Assembly (NCBI GenBank): GCA_010027105.1
Contig: RGVT01000036.1
Location: 1-13,799 of the forward strand
Direction: 5' to 3'
DNA length: 13,799 nucleotides
Source: Planctomycetia bacterium
Lineage (GTDB): Bacteria; Planctomycetota; Planctomycetia; Pirellulales; UBA1268
Shown here: positions 6,683 to 13,799 of the stretch, piece after piece
How the letters are laid out: each line of letters begins with the position of its first letter
Numbering within the stretch: position 1 is the stretch's first letter
The notes under the pieces: model-generated
What the model saw: the letters and a program-made list of their open reading frames with translations, nothing else
Databases searched by the model: none
What the model was told of the DNA's origin: nothing
Translations under genes and position numbers: made by a program

Positions 6683-7165
6683 ATGCGGATCACCTACGCC
6701 TGCCCGTCGTGCGACGCCACCGTCTCGAGCGACGGCATCGAGGCCCGTGCCACGCTCGCCTGCACGGCCTGCGGCGCGGCGGTCGCCGTGCCCGCCGACG
6801 CGTTCAACGCCGACCCGCCGCCACGGCTGCGGCGGTGCGTCGTCTGCCCGAGCACCGAGCTCTTTTCGCGCAAGGATTTTCCGCAGCGGGCGGGGGTGGC
6901 GATCGTGGTCGCCGGGTTCGCGGCGAGCTGCGTGGCCTGGGCCTGGCGGGAGCTCGTGCTCACCTTCGCGATCCTGTTCGGCACGGCGCTCGTCGACGTG
7001 GTGCTCTACGTGCTGATGCCGGAGTGCCTGTCGTGCTACCGCTGCGGTGCCCGCTACCGCGGCGCCGGGGTGGGGGGCACGTTCGCCGGGTTCGACCTCG
7101 AGACCCACGAGAAGCACCGGCAGCAGGCGGCCCGGCTCCGCGCCGGGGCCACCCATGGATCGTGA
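6683..7165 (+). CDS. Zinc-ribbon protein with a two-helix membrane hairpin
   Basis: This 160-residue protein has an N-terminal zinc ribbon from two CxxC knuckles (C7/C10 and C27/C30). A second CxxC (C52/C55) precedes two membrane helices (about 70-88 and 91-112), and PECLSCYRCG (C115, C118, C121) follows them directly. The second zinc site therefore looks split by the membrane hairpin, with both halves on the same, probably cytoplasmic, side. The tail (128-160) is charged and helical. The ATG at 6683 is chosen because the zinc ribbon begins at once; the frame is open upstream but there it shadows the membrane gene. The 3' end overlaps the next gene by 11 bases. No named family is recognised and no function is claimed. 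Confidence 0.85.
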   Translation: MRITYACPSCDATVSSDGIEARATLACTACGAAVAVPADAFNADPPPRLRRCVVCPSTELFSRKDFPQRAGVAIVVAGFAASCVAWAWRELVLTFAILFGTALVDVVLYVLMPECLSCYRCGARYRGAGVGGTFAGFDLETHEKHRQQAARLRAGATHGS

Positions 7166-10109
7166 CCGGCAGCGGATCGCCGAGGATCTGCGCGGCCTCG
7201 TCGCCGGGGAGGTGCTCTGCGACGACGCGTCGCGGGCCCTCTACTCCACCGACGCGAGCCTGTTCGAGCAGTGGCCACTGGTCGTCGTGCGGCCGCGGTC
7301 GGCGGACGACGTGGCGGCGACGGTGCGCTGGGCGGCGGACCGCGGGAAGGCGGTGCATCCCCGCGGCGCGGGCTCGGGACTCGCCGGCGACGCGCTCGGC
7401 CCGGGGATCGTGGTCGACACGTCGCGATTCATGCGGCGCATCGTCCACACCTCGGGCGGGCAGGTGCGGGTGCAGCCGGGCGTGGTGGCGACGCAGCTCG
7501 AGGAGCACCTCGCCCGGCTGGGCCGGACGTTCGGTCCCGATCCGGGCAACGCCGCGGTGACGACGGTCGGGGGCATGATCGGCCGCAACGCCTCCGGCAG
7601 CCGCTTCGCGCGGCACGGCGCCGTGCGCGGCCGCCTGGCGGCGGCGCAGGCCGTCCTCGCCGACGGCAGCCTCGTGGAACTCGTGCCCACGGCCGCCGCT
7701 CCCGGCGCCGGCCCGGCCGACGCCTGCGCCCGGCTGGCCGCCGGCCTGGCGGCGATCCTCACCGAGGCGCGGCAGACGATCGCCCGATGGCAGCCGGCCG
7801 CACGGGCCGCGCATGGCGGCTACAGGCTCGACGACCTCGATCGCGACGGGCTGGTCGACCTGCCGCGGGTGTTGTGCGGCGCTGCCGGGACGCTGGCTGT
7901 GGTCACCGAGGCCACGCTGCTCACGGTCGAGGCCGACGGCGGTCGGGCCGTGGCACTCGTGCTCTTCGACGCGCTCGAGAAGGCCGCCGACGCGGCGCTG
8001 CGCCTGGCGGCCCGGGGACCGAGCGCCTGCGACCTGTTCGACAGGCGGCATCTCGCGCTCGCCCGCGGCGCGAAGGTGACGTTCGACCTGCTCATCCCCC
8101 CCGCGGCGGAGGCGGGCCTGCTCGTCGAGTTTTCGGCGGCGACTCCGCGGGAGAGCCGGGCGCGGCTCGACGACGCCCTGGAGCGGCTGCTGGGAGTGAG
8201 GCGGCTGTGTCTCGACGTGCGCCGGGCCGAGGACGACCACGACACGGCGCTCTTCTGGGAACTTTCCCGGCAGGTCGTGGCGACGCTCCACGGGGTTCGC
8301 GGCGCCTCGCGGCCCGTGCCGTTCGTCGAGGACGTGGTGCTGCCGCCGGCGCGGCTTCCGGAGTTCCTCCGGCTCCTGCAGGAGGTGCTCAGGGAGCAGG
8401 CGGCGACGGCGCTGGTGTTCGGGCACGTCCTCCAGGGGCAGCTCCACGTACGACCCTACGCGGAGCCGCGGCTGCCGGCGGAGCGGGAGCGGCTCGAACG
8501 GCTCGCCGAGGCGATCTACGGGCACGTCGTCTCCCTCGGGGGCACGCTCGGTGGCGAGCAGGGCCTCGGGCTGTCGCGGACCGGGTTCTTCAGCCGCTTC
8601 CATCCCGAACTGACCGCGGTGTTCGGCCGCGTCAAGAACCTGTTCGATCCACAGGGCATTCTCAATCCCGGCCGGATCGTGCCCCGCGACGCGGATCCCG
8701 CGCCGGGATTTCGCCGGCCGCTCGCCCGCGCGGGAGACGCTCCCGCCCCGCGGGACGGGCCCGCGCTCCCGGTGCTCACCTGGCCGGTGGCCCGGCTGGC
8801 CGCCGAGGCCGACGCCTGCAACGGCTGCGGCGCCTGCCGCACCGGCGAGCCGGATCTGCGGATGTGCCCGCGTTACCGCGAGGACGCCGCGGAGGAGTCG
8901 TCGCCGCGGGCCAAGGCCAACCTCGTGGCCGCCCTGCTCTCCGGAGGGCTCGCGCCCGAGGCCCGCGTCGCCGAGCCGGTGCGGCGGGTGGCCGACACCT
9001 GCTTCAACTGCCACCAGTGCCGCATCGACTGCGCGGCGGGCGTCGACATTCCGGCGCTCGTGCTCGAGCTCAAGGCCGCGCGGGTGGCGGCCGATGGACT
9101 GCCCACGGCCGCCTGGCTGCGTTCGCGGGTCGACGCGCTGAGCGCGCTCGGCGGGCGGTTCGCGCCGCTGGCCAACCGGGCGATCGCGAGCCCCCGGGCC
9201 CGGTGGCTCATGGAGAAGACGCTCGGCATCGCCCGGGGCCGGAAGCTGCCCCCGTTCACCGGCAACCGCACGCTGCGCTGGGCGGCGCGGCGCGGCCTGA
9301 CGCGGCCGTCGCGGCGCGGCGGGCCGCGGGTGCTGTACTTCCTCGACACGTTCGCCCGCCGTCACGACCCGCTGCTCGTGCAGGCCTTCGTGGCGATCCT
9401 CGAGCGGCACGGTGTCGGCGTGTTCATCGATCCCCGCCAGGTGGCGTCGGGCGTGGCGCTCGTCTCGGAGGGGGACGTCGAGGCCGCGCGGCGGCTGGCC
9501 CGCGTCAACGTGCGGATCCTCGCCGAGGCCGTGCGGCTCGGCCACCGGATCGTGTGCACCGAGCCGTCCACCGTCACCTGCCTGACCCACGACTACCCCC
9601 TGCTGGTCGAGGACGACGACATGGAGCGGATCGTGGCGGCCACGACCGACGCCACCACCTACCTCTGGGAGCTGCACCGCGACGGGCGACTCCGGCTCGA
9701 CCTTCGCCCCGTGCGAACCCGGATCCTGTACCACGCCCCCTGCCATGTCCGGGTGCGGCAGACCCCGAGCCCGGCGGAGCACCTCCTGCGGCTCGTGCCC
9801 GGCCTGGACGTGCAGGCGGCCGACCACGGCTGCTCGGGAATGGCCGGCACGTTCGGCCTGGCCCACGAGCACTACCGCGCCAGCCTGCGGGCGGGGCTCG
9901 GGCTCATGACGGCCGTCCGCGGCGCGGGTGTCGACGCCGGCGCTACCGAGTGCAGCGCGTGCAGGATACAAATGGAGCAGGGCACGACGAAACCGACCGT
10001 GCATCCCGTGAAACTGCTGGCAAGGGCGTATGGAGCGATCGATGGCGACGGCGCCGGGCAACTCGACCGCCTGCTCGCCGCCACGAGCGGCCGGCTCACC
10101 ACGAGCTGA
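7155..10109 (+). CDS. FAD-linked oxidase fused to [4Fe-4S] and CCG domains (YdiJ-like 2-hydroxyacid dehydrogenase)
   Basis: This 984-residue protein is built like E. coli YdiJ (about 1018 residues). The PCMH-type FAD domain (about 35-260) contains HPRGAGSGLAGDALGPG (68-84) and VGGMIGRNASG (138-148). The FAD-oxidase C domain (about 265-510) has FGHVLQGQLHVRP (422-434) and GGTLGGEQGLGLSRT (462-476), ending FDPQGILNPGRI. A dicluster ferredoxin part follows, with C555, C558, C561 and C571, then C616, C619, C622 and C626. The CCG (GlpC-like) domain has HAPCH (860-864), HGCSGMAGTFG (891-901) and ECSACRIQM (932-940). Such enzymes oxidise D-lactate, D-2-hydroxyglutarate or related acids and pass electrons to a quinone or carrier; the substrate cannot be told here. 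The usual GEHG histidine is Gln469. The ATG at 7155 overlaps the preceding gene by 11 bases. Confidence 0.92.
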   Translation: MDRDRQRIAEDLRGLVAGEVLCDDASRALYSTDASLFEQWPLVVVRPRSADDVAATVRWAADRGKAVHPRGAGSGLAGDALGPGIVVDTSRFMRRIVHTSGGQVRVQPGVVATQLEEHLARLGRTFGPDPGNAAVTTVGGMIGRNASGSRFARHGAVRGRLAAAQAVLADGSLVELVPTAAAPGAGPADACARLAAGLAAILTEARQTIARWQPAARAAHGGYRLDDLDRDGLVDLPRVLCGAAGTLAVVTEATLLTVEADGGRAVALVLFDALEKAADAALRLAARGPSACDLFDRRHLALARGAKVTFDLLIPPAAEAGLLVEFSAATPRESRARLDDALERLLGVRRLCLDVRRAEDDHDTALFWELSRQVVATLHGVRGASRPVPFVEDVVLPPARLPEFLRLLQEVLREQAATALVFGHVLQGQLHVRPYAEPRLPAERERLERLAEAIYGHVVSLGGTLGGEQGLGLSRTGFFSRFHPELTAVFGRVKNLFDPQGILNPGRIVPRDADPAPGFRRPLARAGDAPAPRDGPALPVLTWPVARLAAEADACNGCGACRTGEPDLRMCPRYREDAAEESSPRAKANLVAALLSGGLAPEARVAEPVRRVADTCFNCHQCRIDCAAGVDIPALVLELKAARVAADGLPTAAWLRSRVDALSALGGRFAPLANRAIASPRARWLMEKTLGIARGRKLPPFTGNRTLRWAARRGLTRPSRRGGPRVLYFLDTFARRHDPLLVQAFVAILERHGVGVFIDPRQVASGVALVSEGDVEAARRLARVNVRILAEAVRLGHRIVCTEPSTVTCLTHDYPLLVEDDDMERIVAATTDATTYLWELHRDGRLRLDLRPVRTRILYHAPCHVRVRQTPSPAEHLLRLVPGLDVQAADHGCSGMAGTFGLAHEHYRASLRAGLGLMTAVRGAGVDAGATECSACRIQMEQGTTKPTVHPVKLLARAYGAIDGDGAGQLDRLLAATSGRLTTS

Positions 10110-10134
10110 CGCGGCCGCCGCGGCCGGGCTGCGG

Positions 10135-10341
10135 GTGAGCCTGTTCGCCGGCATGGCCGAGGCCGCCGGCTGCCGGCGGCTCGAGGTCGCCTGGACCGCC
10201 GGCACCGTGGCCGACCTGCGGGCGCAACTCGCGCGGCTGCGGCCCGCGATCGCGGGCCTGTTGGCGAAGAGCACGATCGCCCTCGACGGCCGCTACGCGG
10301 CCGACGCGGCCACGGTGATCCCGCCGGTGAGCGGAGGCTGA
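10135..10341 (+). CDS. moaD: Molybdopterin synthase small subunit MoaD
   Basis: This is a ubiquitin-fold sulfur carrier whose C-terminal Gly becomes a thiocarboxylate and donates sulfur to cyclic pyranopterin monophosphate within the MoaD-MoaE synthase. The C-terminal PPVSGG carries the required Gly-Gly, and SLFAGMAEAAG matches the first strand and loop of MoaD. From the GTG at 10135 it has 68 residues, slightly short of the usual 80. Family alignment would put the initiator at the CTG codon 10129 (LRVSLFAG). Upstream ATGs at 10030 and 10042 (the latter with GGAG six bases before it) would overlap the dehydrogenase by 68-80 bases and add a 30-residue Ala/Pro/Ser leader not seen in the family. 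Identity is firm and the start is uncertain. moaE follows after one base. Confidence 0.85.
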   Translation: MSLFAGMAEAAGCRRLEVAWTAGTVADLRAQLARLRPAIAGLLAKSTIALDGRYAADAATVIPPVSGG

Positions 10342-10342
10342 C

Positions 10343-10801
10343 GTGGCGCACGCCTGGGCGGATCTCGTGGAAGGTCCGATCGACACCGCGGCCGTCCTCG
10401 CCCGCGTGGCCGACACGGCTGCGGGCGCCACCGTGCTGTTCGTCGGCACCACCCGGGGGATCACCGCGGGAAGGGTGACCCGCGGGCTCGAGTACGAGGC
10501 GCACGAACCGCTCGCCGCCGCCGGCCTGCGCGAGCTCGCCGCCGAGGCGACGCGGGCCTTCGGGCTCACCGCGTGCGCCGTCGTGCATCGCCTCGGCGCG
10601 GTGCCCGTCGCCGCGGCGAGCGTGGCGATCGCGACGAGCGCCCCGCATCGGCACGAGGCCTTCGCGGCGGCTGAGTGGCTGATGGAGCGGATCAAGCGCG
10701 AAGTACCGATCTGGAAGTGCGAGGAGGCCGCCGACGGCACGCGGACGTGGGTCCACCCCGAGGCGTCGCCCGCACAACCGGTGCCGGAGCCCGGCCGATG
10801 A
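10343..10801 (+). CDS. moaE: Molybdopterin synthase catalytic subunit MoaE
   Basis: MoaE inserts two sulfurs, delivered by MoaD, into the precursor to make molybdopterin. It has 152 residues, the normal length. The family motifs are VGTTRGITAGRVTRGLEYEA (34-53), HRLGAVPVAAASV (82-94), HRHEAFAAAEWLMERIK (102-118) and VPIWKCEE (121-128). K118 and K125 correspond to the catalytic lysines K119 and K126 of E. coli MoaE. The start is the GTG at 10343, one base after the moaD stop, and the stop overlaps the moaA start as ATGA. This tight spacing suggests that both synthase subunits and MoaA are made together. The C-terminal 20 residues are Pro-rich and poorly conserved. Confidence 0.96.
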   Translation: MAHAWADLVEGPIDTAAVLARVADTAAGATVLFVGTTRGITAGRVTRGLEYEAHEPLAAAGLRELAAEATRAFGLTACAVVHRLGAVPVAAASVAIATSAPHRHEAFAAAEWLMERIKREVPIWKCEEAADGTRTWVHPEASPAQPVPEPGR

Positions 10802-11841
10802 ACCCGCCGCAGCAGCCCCGCACTGCGCCGAGCCAGGGGACGGGGCGCCTCGTCGACGGCTTCGGCCGTGTGCACACCGACCTGCGCGTGAGCGTCACCG
10901 ACCGCTGCAATCTGCGCTGCTCCTACTGCATGCCGGTCGATGCGGCGTTCCGGCCCCGTGAGGAACTGCTCGCCTACGAGGAGATCGCCCGGGTGGTGCG
11001 GGTGGCCGCGGGGCTCGGCGTGCGCGCCGTGCGGATCACCGGGGGGGAGCCGCTCCTGCGGTCGGGCCTCGACGCGCTCGTGCGGCTGCTCGTGGCGGTG
11101 CCGGGCGTCGGCGATGTGGCCCTCACCACCAACGGCCTGCTCCTCGCCGAGCAGGCGGAGCGGCTCCGGCGGGCGGGGCTGCACCGGCTCAACGTCAGCC
11201 TCGACAGCCTGCGGGCGGACGTCTTCGAGACGCTCGCCCGGAGGCGCGGCCTCGACCGCGTGCTCGCGGGCCTGGTCGCCGCCAAGGCTGCCGGCTTCGG
11301 CGCAATCCGCATCAACGCGGTGTCGATCCGCGGGCTCACCGAGGAGGAGATCGTGCCGCTGGCGGAGTTCTGCCGCCGCGAGGCCTTTCACCTGCGGTTC
11401 ATCGAGTTCATGCCGCTCGACGCCGAGGCCGCCTGGGCGGACGACCGCGTGCTCTCCGGCCGCGAGGTGCGGGCGATCCTCGAGCGGCACGTGGGGCCGC
11501 TCGTGCCGCTCCCGGCCGGCGACCGCGGCCAGCCGGCGGTCGACTTCGCGTGGGCCGACGGCGGCGGCCGCGTGGGCTTCATCGACCCGGTGACCGCCCC
11601 CTTCTGCGACCGCTGCGACAGGCTCCGGCTCACGGCCGACGGCCAGGTGCGGAACTGTCTCTTTTCGACGACCGAGTGGGACGTGCGGCCGGTGCTGCGC
11701 GGCGACGCGGACGAGGCGGCCGTCGACGCCGGGATCGCGGCCCTGCTTCGGGCCTGTGTGGGGGCCAAGCGGGCCGCACACGGGATCGGTTCGACGGGGT
11801 TCGAGCGACCGGCGCGGGCCATGTTCCAGATCGGGGGCTAG
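10798..11841 (+). CDS. moaA: GTP 3',8-cyclase MoaA (radical SAM)
   Basis: MoaA uses S-adenosylmethionine to rearrange GTP into 3',8-cyclo-GTP, the first committed molybdenum cofactor step, working with MoaC (not in the window). It has 347 residues, against about 330 for the family. The radical SAM cluster motif is C37-x3-C41-x2-C44 in TDRCNLRCSYCMP. GGEPLLR (82-88) is the SAM-binding GGE motif. The second [4Fe-4S] site is C270-x2-C273-x13-C287 in FCDRCDRLRL and the NCLFS that follows. The C-terminus ends in the Gly-Gly needed for activity. The ATG at 10798 overlaps the moaE stop; the first 15 residues are a Pro/Gln-rich addition before the family start. RGLTEEE (178-184) has Thr where Asn is usual in RGxN. 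Confidence 0.96.
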   Translation: MNPPQQPRTAPSQGTGRLVDGFGRVHTDLRVSVTDRCNLRCSYCMPVDAAFRPREELLAYEEIARVVRVAAGLGVRAVRITGGEPLLRSGLDALVRLLVAVPGVGDVALTTNGLLLAEQAERLRRAGLHRLNVSLDSLRADVFETLARRRGLDRVLAGLVAAKAAGFGAIRINAVSIRGLTEEEIVPLAEFCRREAFHLRFIEFMPLDAEAAWADDRVLSGREVRAILERHVGPLVPLPAGDRGQPAVDFAWADGGGRVGFIDPVTAPFCDRCDRLRLTADGQVRNCLFSTTEWDVRPVLRGDADEAAVDAGIAALLRACVGAKRAAHGIGSTGFERPARAMFQIGG

Positions 11842-11842
11842 C

Positions 11843-13003
11843 GTGTCGGATCCTCGTCCCCCGCGCCGGTATCTCGACAACGCGGCCACCACGTGGCCCA
11901 AGCCGGAGCCCGTGCGCTCGGCCTGGGAACGGGCGGCGCGGGTCGTCGGGGCGGCGGCGGGCCGGGGCGGCCACCGCGCGGCCGTGGAGGCCGACGCGAT
12001 CCGGCGGCGGGCCCGCGAACGGGCCGCGGCGATCCTCGGCGGCGCCGATCCGGCTCGGGTGGCGCTGCCGGCCGGGGCCACGCTCGCGCTCAACATGGCG
12101 ATCCACGGCCTCGTGCGGCCGGGCGACCACGTGATCGCGACCGCCGCCGACCACAACGCCACGCTGCGGCCGCTCGAGCACCTCCGCCGCCGCGGCCTGA
12201 TCGGCCTCACGATCGCGCCCTGCGACGGCACGGGCCTGGTCGATCCCGCCGGCATCGCCGCCGCCTGGCGGCCCGCCACGCGGCTGGTCGTCTGCGCGCA
12301 CGCGTCGAACGTCACCGGGGCCCTGCAGGATGCGCCCGCGATCGCGGCGCTCGTCCACGCGCGGGGCGGGATGCTGCTCCTCGACGCCGCCCAATCGCTC
12401 GCGCAGGTTGAGCCGGCCCGGAGCGTCGTCGCGTGGGAGGCCGACGTCGTCGTGGCGGCTGCCCACAAGTGGCTGCACGGGATGGCCGGCGCGGCGATTC
12501 TGTGGGCCCGGGAAGGGGTGGAGATCGAGCCGTTGATCCAGGGTGGCACGGGCTCGGCGAGCGACTCGCTCGAGATGCCCGCAGCCTTCGCCGACCGGCT
12601 CGAGGCGGGCACGCCCGACCTGCCGGCGCTGGCGGCGCTCGAAGCGGCCTGCGACTGGCTCGAGGCGCACTCCGTGCGGGCGGTCCACGCCCGCTGCCAC
12701 GACCTCGCCATCGCCTGCGTGGACGGTCTGCGGCAGGTGCGGAGCGCGCGGGTGTTCGCGGCGGGCGGATGCGGGCCGCCAATTGTGAGTTTCACGCTCG
12801 AGGGCTATGATCCGGCCGAACTGGCCGCGATCCTGGAGCAGGCGGCGGGAGTCCAGGCCCGGTCGGGCTTCCACTGTGCGGCGTGCGTGCACGACTTCAT
12901 CGGCACGCAGGCCGGCGGCACGGTGAGGCTCGCCTTCGGCCCGTTCAACACCGCCGCCGACGTGGAGGCCGTCGTCGCGACGGTCGGGCGGATCGCGACC
13001 TGA
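11843..13003 (+). CDS. Cysteine desulfurase family protein (aminotransferase class V)
   Basis: This PLP enzyme of 386 residues resembles the NifS/SufS-related group known as TIGR01977, which takes sulfur from cysteine as an enzyme persulfide. It shows YLDNAATTWPKPEPV (10-24), ADHNATLRPL (102-111) with the ring-stacking H104, DAAQS (181-185) with the pyridine-nitrogen D181, and the PLP Lys K209 in AAHKWLHG. ARSGFHCAACVHDFIGTQ (339-356) carries the catalytic Cys C345, and VRLAFGPFNT (361-370) lies near the C-terminus. The start is the GTG at 11843, one base after the moaA stop. Its place directly behind moaD-moaE-moaA suggests it supplies sulfur for the MoaD thiocarboxylate, a job done by IscS in E. 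coli; this is inference. Selenocysteine lyase activity cannot be excluded. Confidence 0.92.
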   Translation: MSDPRPPRRYLDNAATTWPKPEPVRSAWERAARVVGAAAGRGGHRAAVEADAIRRRARERAAAILGGADPARVALPAGATLALNMAIHGLVRPGDHVIATAADHNATLRPLEHLRRRGLIGLTIAPCDGTGLVDPAGIAAAWRPATRLVVCAHASNVTGALQDAPAIAALVHARGGMLLLDAAQSLAQVEPARSVVAWEADVVVAAAHKWLHGMAGAAILWAREGVEIEPLIQGGTGSASDSLEMPAAFADRLEAGTPDLPALAALEAACDWLEAHSVRAVHARCHDLAIACVDGLRQVRSARVFAAGGCGPPIVSFTLEGYDPAELAAILEQAAGVQARSGFHCAACVHDFIGTQAGGTVRLAFGPFNTAADVEAVVATVGRIAT

Positions 13004-13016
13004 CGGGAGCAGGAGC

Positions 13017-13442
13017 ATGGCGGGCATCGGCAAGGACGTGTGGTACGCCGGCGGCCTGCGGTTTCAGTGCACGCAGTGCGGCGACTGCTGCTCCGGCTCG
13101 GAAGGCTACGTCTGGGTGAACCAGGCCGAGATCGACGCCATGGCGGCCCGGCTGGGCCTGCCCACCGACGAGTTCGAGCGGGCCTACGTGAAGCGGGTGG
13201 GCGTGCGCAGGTCGCTCACGGAGCGCCCGGGGGGCGACTGCGTGCTGCTCGACGAGAAGACGCGGAAGTGCACCGCCTATGACGAGCGGCCGCGGCAGTG
13301 CAAGACCTGGCCCTTCTGGGACTCGAACCTGCGTTCCCCGGCAGCCTGGGCCGAAGCCGCCGAGGCCTGCCCGGGCTGCAACAAGGGCGACCTCGTGCCG
13401 CTCGAGCAGATCGTCGAGCAGGCATCAAGGATTCGAATCTGA
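13017..13442 (+). CDS. YkgJ family cysteine-cluster protein
   Basis: This 141-residue protein belongs to the YkgJ/UPF0153 family, thought to bind zinc or an iron-sulfur cluster. The Cys pattern is complete: CTQCGDCC (C18, C21, C24, C25), then C75, C85 in KCTAYDERPRQC and C95, followed by TWPFW, then C118 and C121 in CPGCNKG. The ATG at 13017 follows a strong GGAG-rich Shine-Dalgarno and lies 13 bases after the desulfurase stop. It could be involved in metal or cluster handling with the desulfurase, but the family has no settled function. It is the last gene of the plus-strand run. Confidence 0.9.
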   Translation: MAGIGKDVWYAGGLRFQCTQCGDCCSGSEGYVWVNQAEIDAMAARLGLPTDEFERAYVKRVGVRRSLTERPGGDCVLLDEKTRKCTAYDERPRQCKTWPFWDSNLRSPAAWAEAAEACPGCNKGDLVPLEQIVEQASRIRI

Positions 13443-13579
13443 GTTCACACGCCGGCTCAAGGGACACGGGTGGCCCGAAGCCTCCTCAACTTCAGCACTG
13501 CCTGGCTGGAGGCAAGGCCATCGAGATCGAATGGCGATTCGCCGAGCAAAGATCGGCACGAGGCCGATGCGTTGCGTGA
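13443..13579. other. Short gap between two convergent genes
   Basis: These 137 bases separate the YkgJ-family gene (plus) from the lipoprotein-like gene (minus). No gene or RNA is evident. Base composition is somewhat less GC-rich than the flanking genes. The only structure seen is the inverted repeat listed separately. Confidence 0.5.
13480..13513. terminator. Possible bidirectional terminator hairpin
   Basis: GCCTCC (13480-13485) is complementary to GGAGGC (13508-13513). A smaller CAG/CTG pairing lies inside the 22-base loop. It sits between convergent genes, where a shared terminator would be expected, but there is no T-tract on either side and the loop is long. Confidence 0.2.
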
Positions 13580-13798
13580 TTACAGGATCCCGCCGTGGGT
13601 GCGCCACGGGGTCATGTGGGAGGGCTGGTCGAGGAACCAGATGCGCTCCCATTCGTCGGTGATCGCCCGCAGGTCTTCCGACGTGTAGATGAGCTGCTGG
13701 GCGCGGCGAACCGGGTCGCCGGAGTAGATCGGGATGAGGCAGCCCGTGCCCGTCGACAGGAGCACGCTCGCCAGCAGGATCCAGCAGGCCTTTCTCAT
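13580..13798 (-). CDS. Small secreted or lipoprotein-like planctomycete protein
   Basis: This complete 72-residue gene has its ATG one base from the window edge, so its upstream signals are not visible. Residues 1-19 form a signal peptide: MRK, then a hydrophobic stretch ILLASVLL. C20 in STGTGC is a candidate lipidated Cys, but Gly at -3 is not a typical lipobox residue. The mature part is short and rich in aromatic residues: RRAQQLIYTSEDLR (31-44), EWERIWFLDQPSHMTP (49-64) and HGGIL at the end. From memory, small proteins of this pattern recur in planctomycetes, but I know of no assigned function. It is convergent with the YkgJ-family gene. Confidence 0.8.
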   Translation of the reverse strand: MRKACWILLASVLLSTGTGCLIPIYSGDPVRRAQQLIYTSEDLRAITDEWERIWFLDQPSHMTPWRTHGGIL

Positions 13799-13799
13799 C

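Noticed and set aside
7271..10138. Plus-strand 955-codon frame overlapping the dehydrogenase
   Set aside because: It is a shifted frame of the real gene with Arg/Gly/Ala-rich low-complexity translation.
6960..10274. Very long minus-strand open frame (1104 codons) opposite the dehydrogenase
   Set aside because: Lack of stops is a by-product of GC-rich third positions on the coding strand. The protein would be Arg/Gly/His/Pro-rich with no domain.
10096..12795. Minus-strand 899-codon frame opposite moaD, moaE, moaA and the desulfurase
   Set aside because: Same shadow effect; all four plus-strand genes have clear catalytic motifs.
13430..13439. gattcgaatc, resembling a tRNA T-arm
   Set aside because: It is a short palindrome inside the last codons of the YkgJ-family gene; no acceptor, D or anticodon arm can be folded around it.
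1..13799. A new defence, mobile or biosynthetic system
   Set aside because: All larger genes fall into known housekeeping or common families. No transposase, integrase, toxin-antitoxin pair, CRISPR repeat or nuclease-helicase cluster is visible.

Overview
This is a very GC-rich, densely packed chromosomal window that most likely comes from a planctomycete. Four things point there. The gene at the left edge has a long Arg-rich leader ending in LEQRLALA, which resembles the planctomycete extracellular N-terminal motif. A small lipoprotein-like gene at the right edge matches, from memory, a conserved planctomycete type. There are also a membrane protein and a zinc-ribbon membrane protein without an obvious general family. 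GTG starts are common. Most of the content is core metabolism with lineage-specific proteins in between.

Layout. Positions 1-452 (minus) hold the N-terminal part of a secreted protein with a family 2 carbohydrate-binding module (CBM2). A non-coding stretch follows (453-791). A minus-strand block then carries aspS (aspartyl-tRNA synthetase), dcd (dCTP deaminase, with a good sigma70-like promoter) and nth (endonuclease III). At about 4178 the direction switches. A plus-strand run extends to 13442: a DUF309 protein, a LON-substrate-binding-domain protein, folE, an eight-helix membrane protein, a zinc-ribbon/transmembrane-hairpin protein, a 984-residue FAD and [4Fe-4S] dehydrogenase, moaD, moaE, moaA, a class V cysteine desulfurase and a YkgJ-type cysteine-cluster protein. 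A convergent short lipoprotein-like gene (13580-13798, minus) closes the window.

How the genes fit together. From folE onward, gaps are at most about 26 bases and several genes overlap (GTGA between folE and the membrane protein, 11 bases between the zinc-ribbon gene and the dehydrogenase, ATGA between moaE and moaA). This suggests one transcript or a few coupled ones. moaA, moaD and moaE cover the GTP-derived precursor step and the molybdopterin synthase step of molybdenum cofactor synthesis. The adjacent cysteine desulfurase is a plausible sulfur source for the MoaD thiocarboxylate. moaC, moeB, moeA and mogA are not in the window.

I found no mobile element, CRISPR array, RNA gene, phage gene or defence system. 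The main points for a second look are the split zinc ribbon around a membrane hairpin, the Gln in place of the usual His in the dehydrogenase, the moaDEA-desulfurase linkage, the non-discriminating-type residues of AspRS, and the unresolved starts of nth and moaD.
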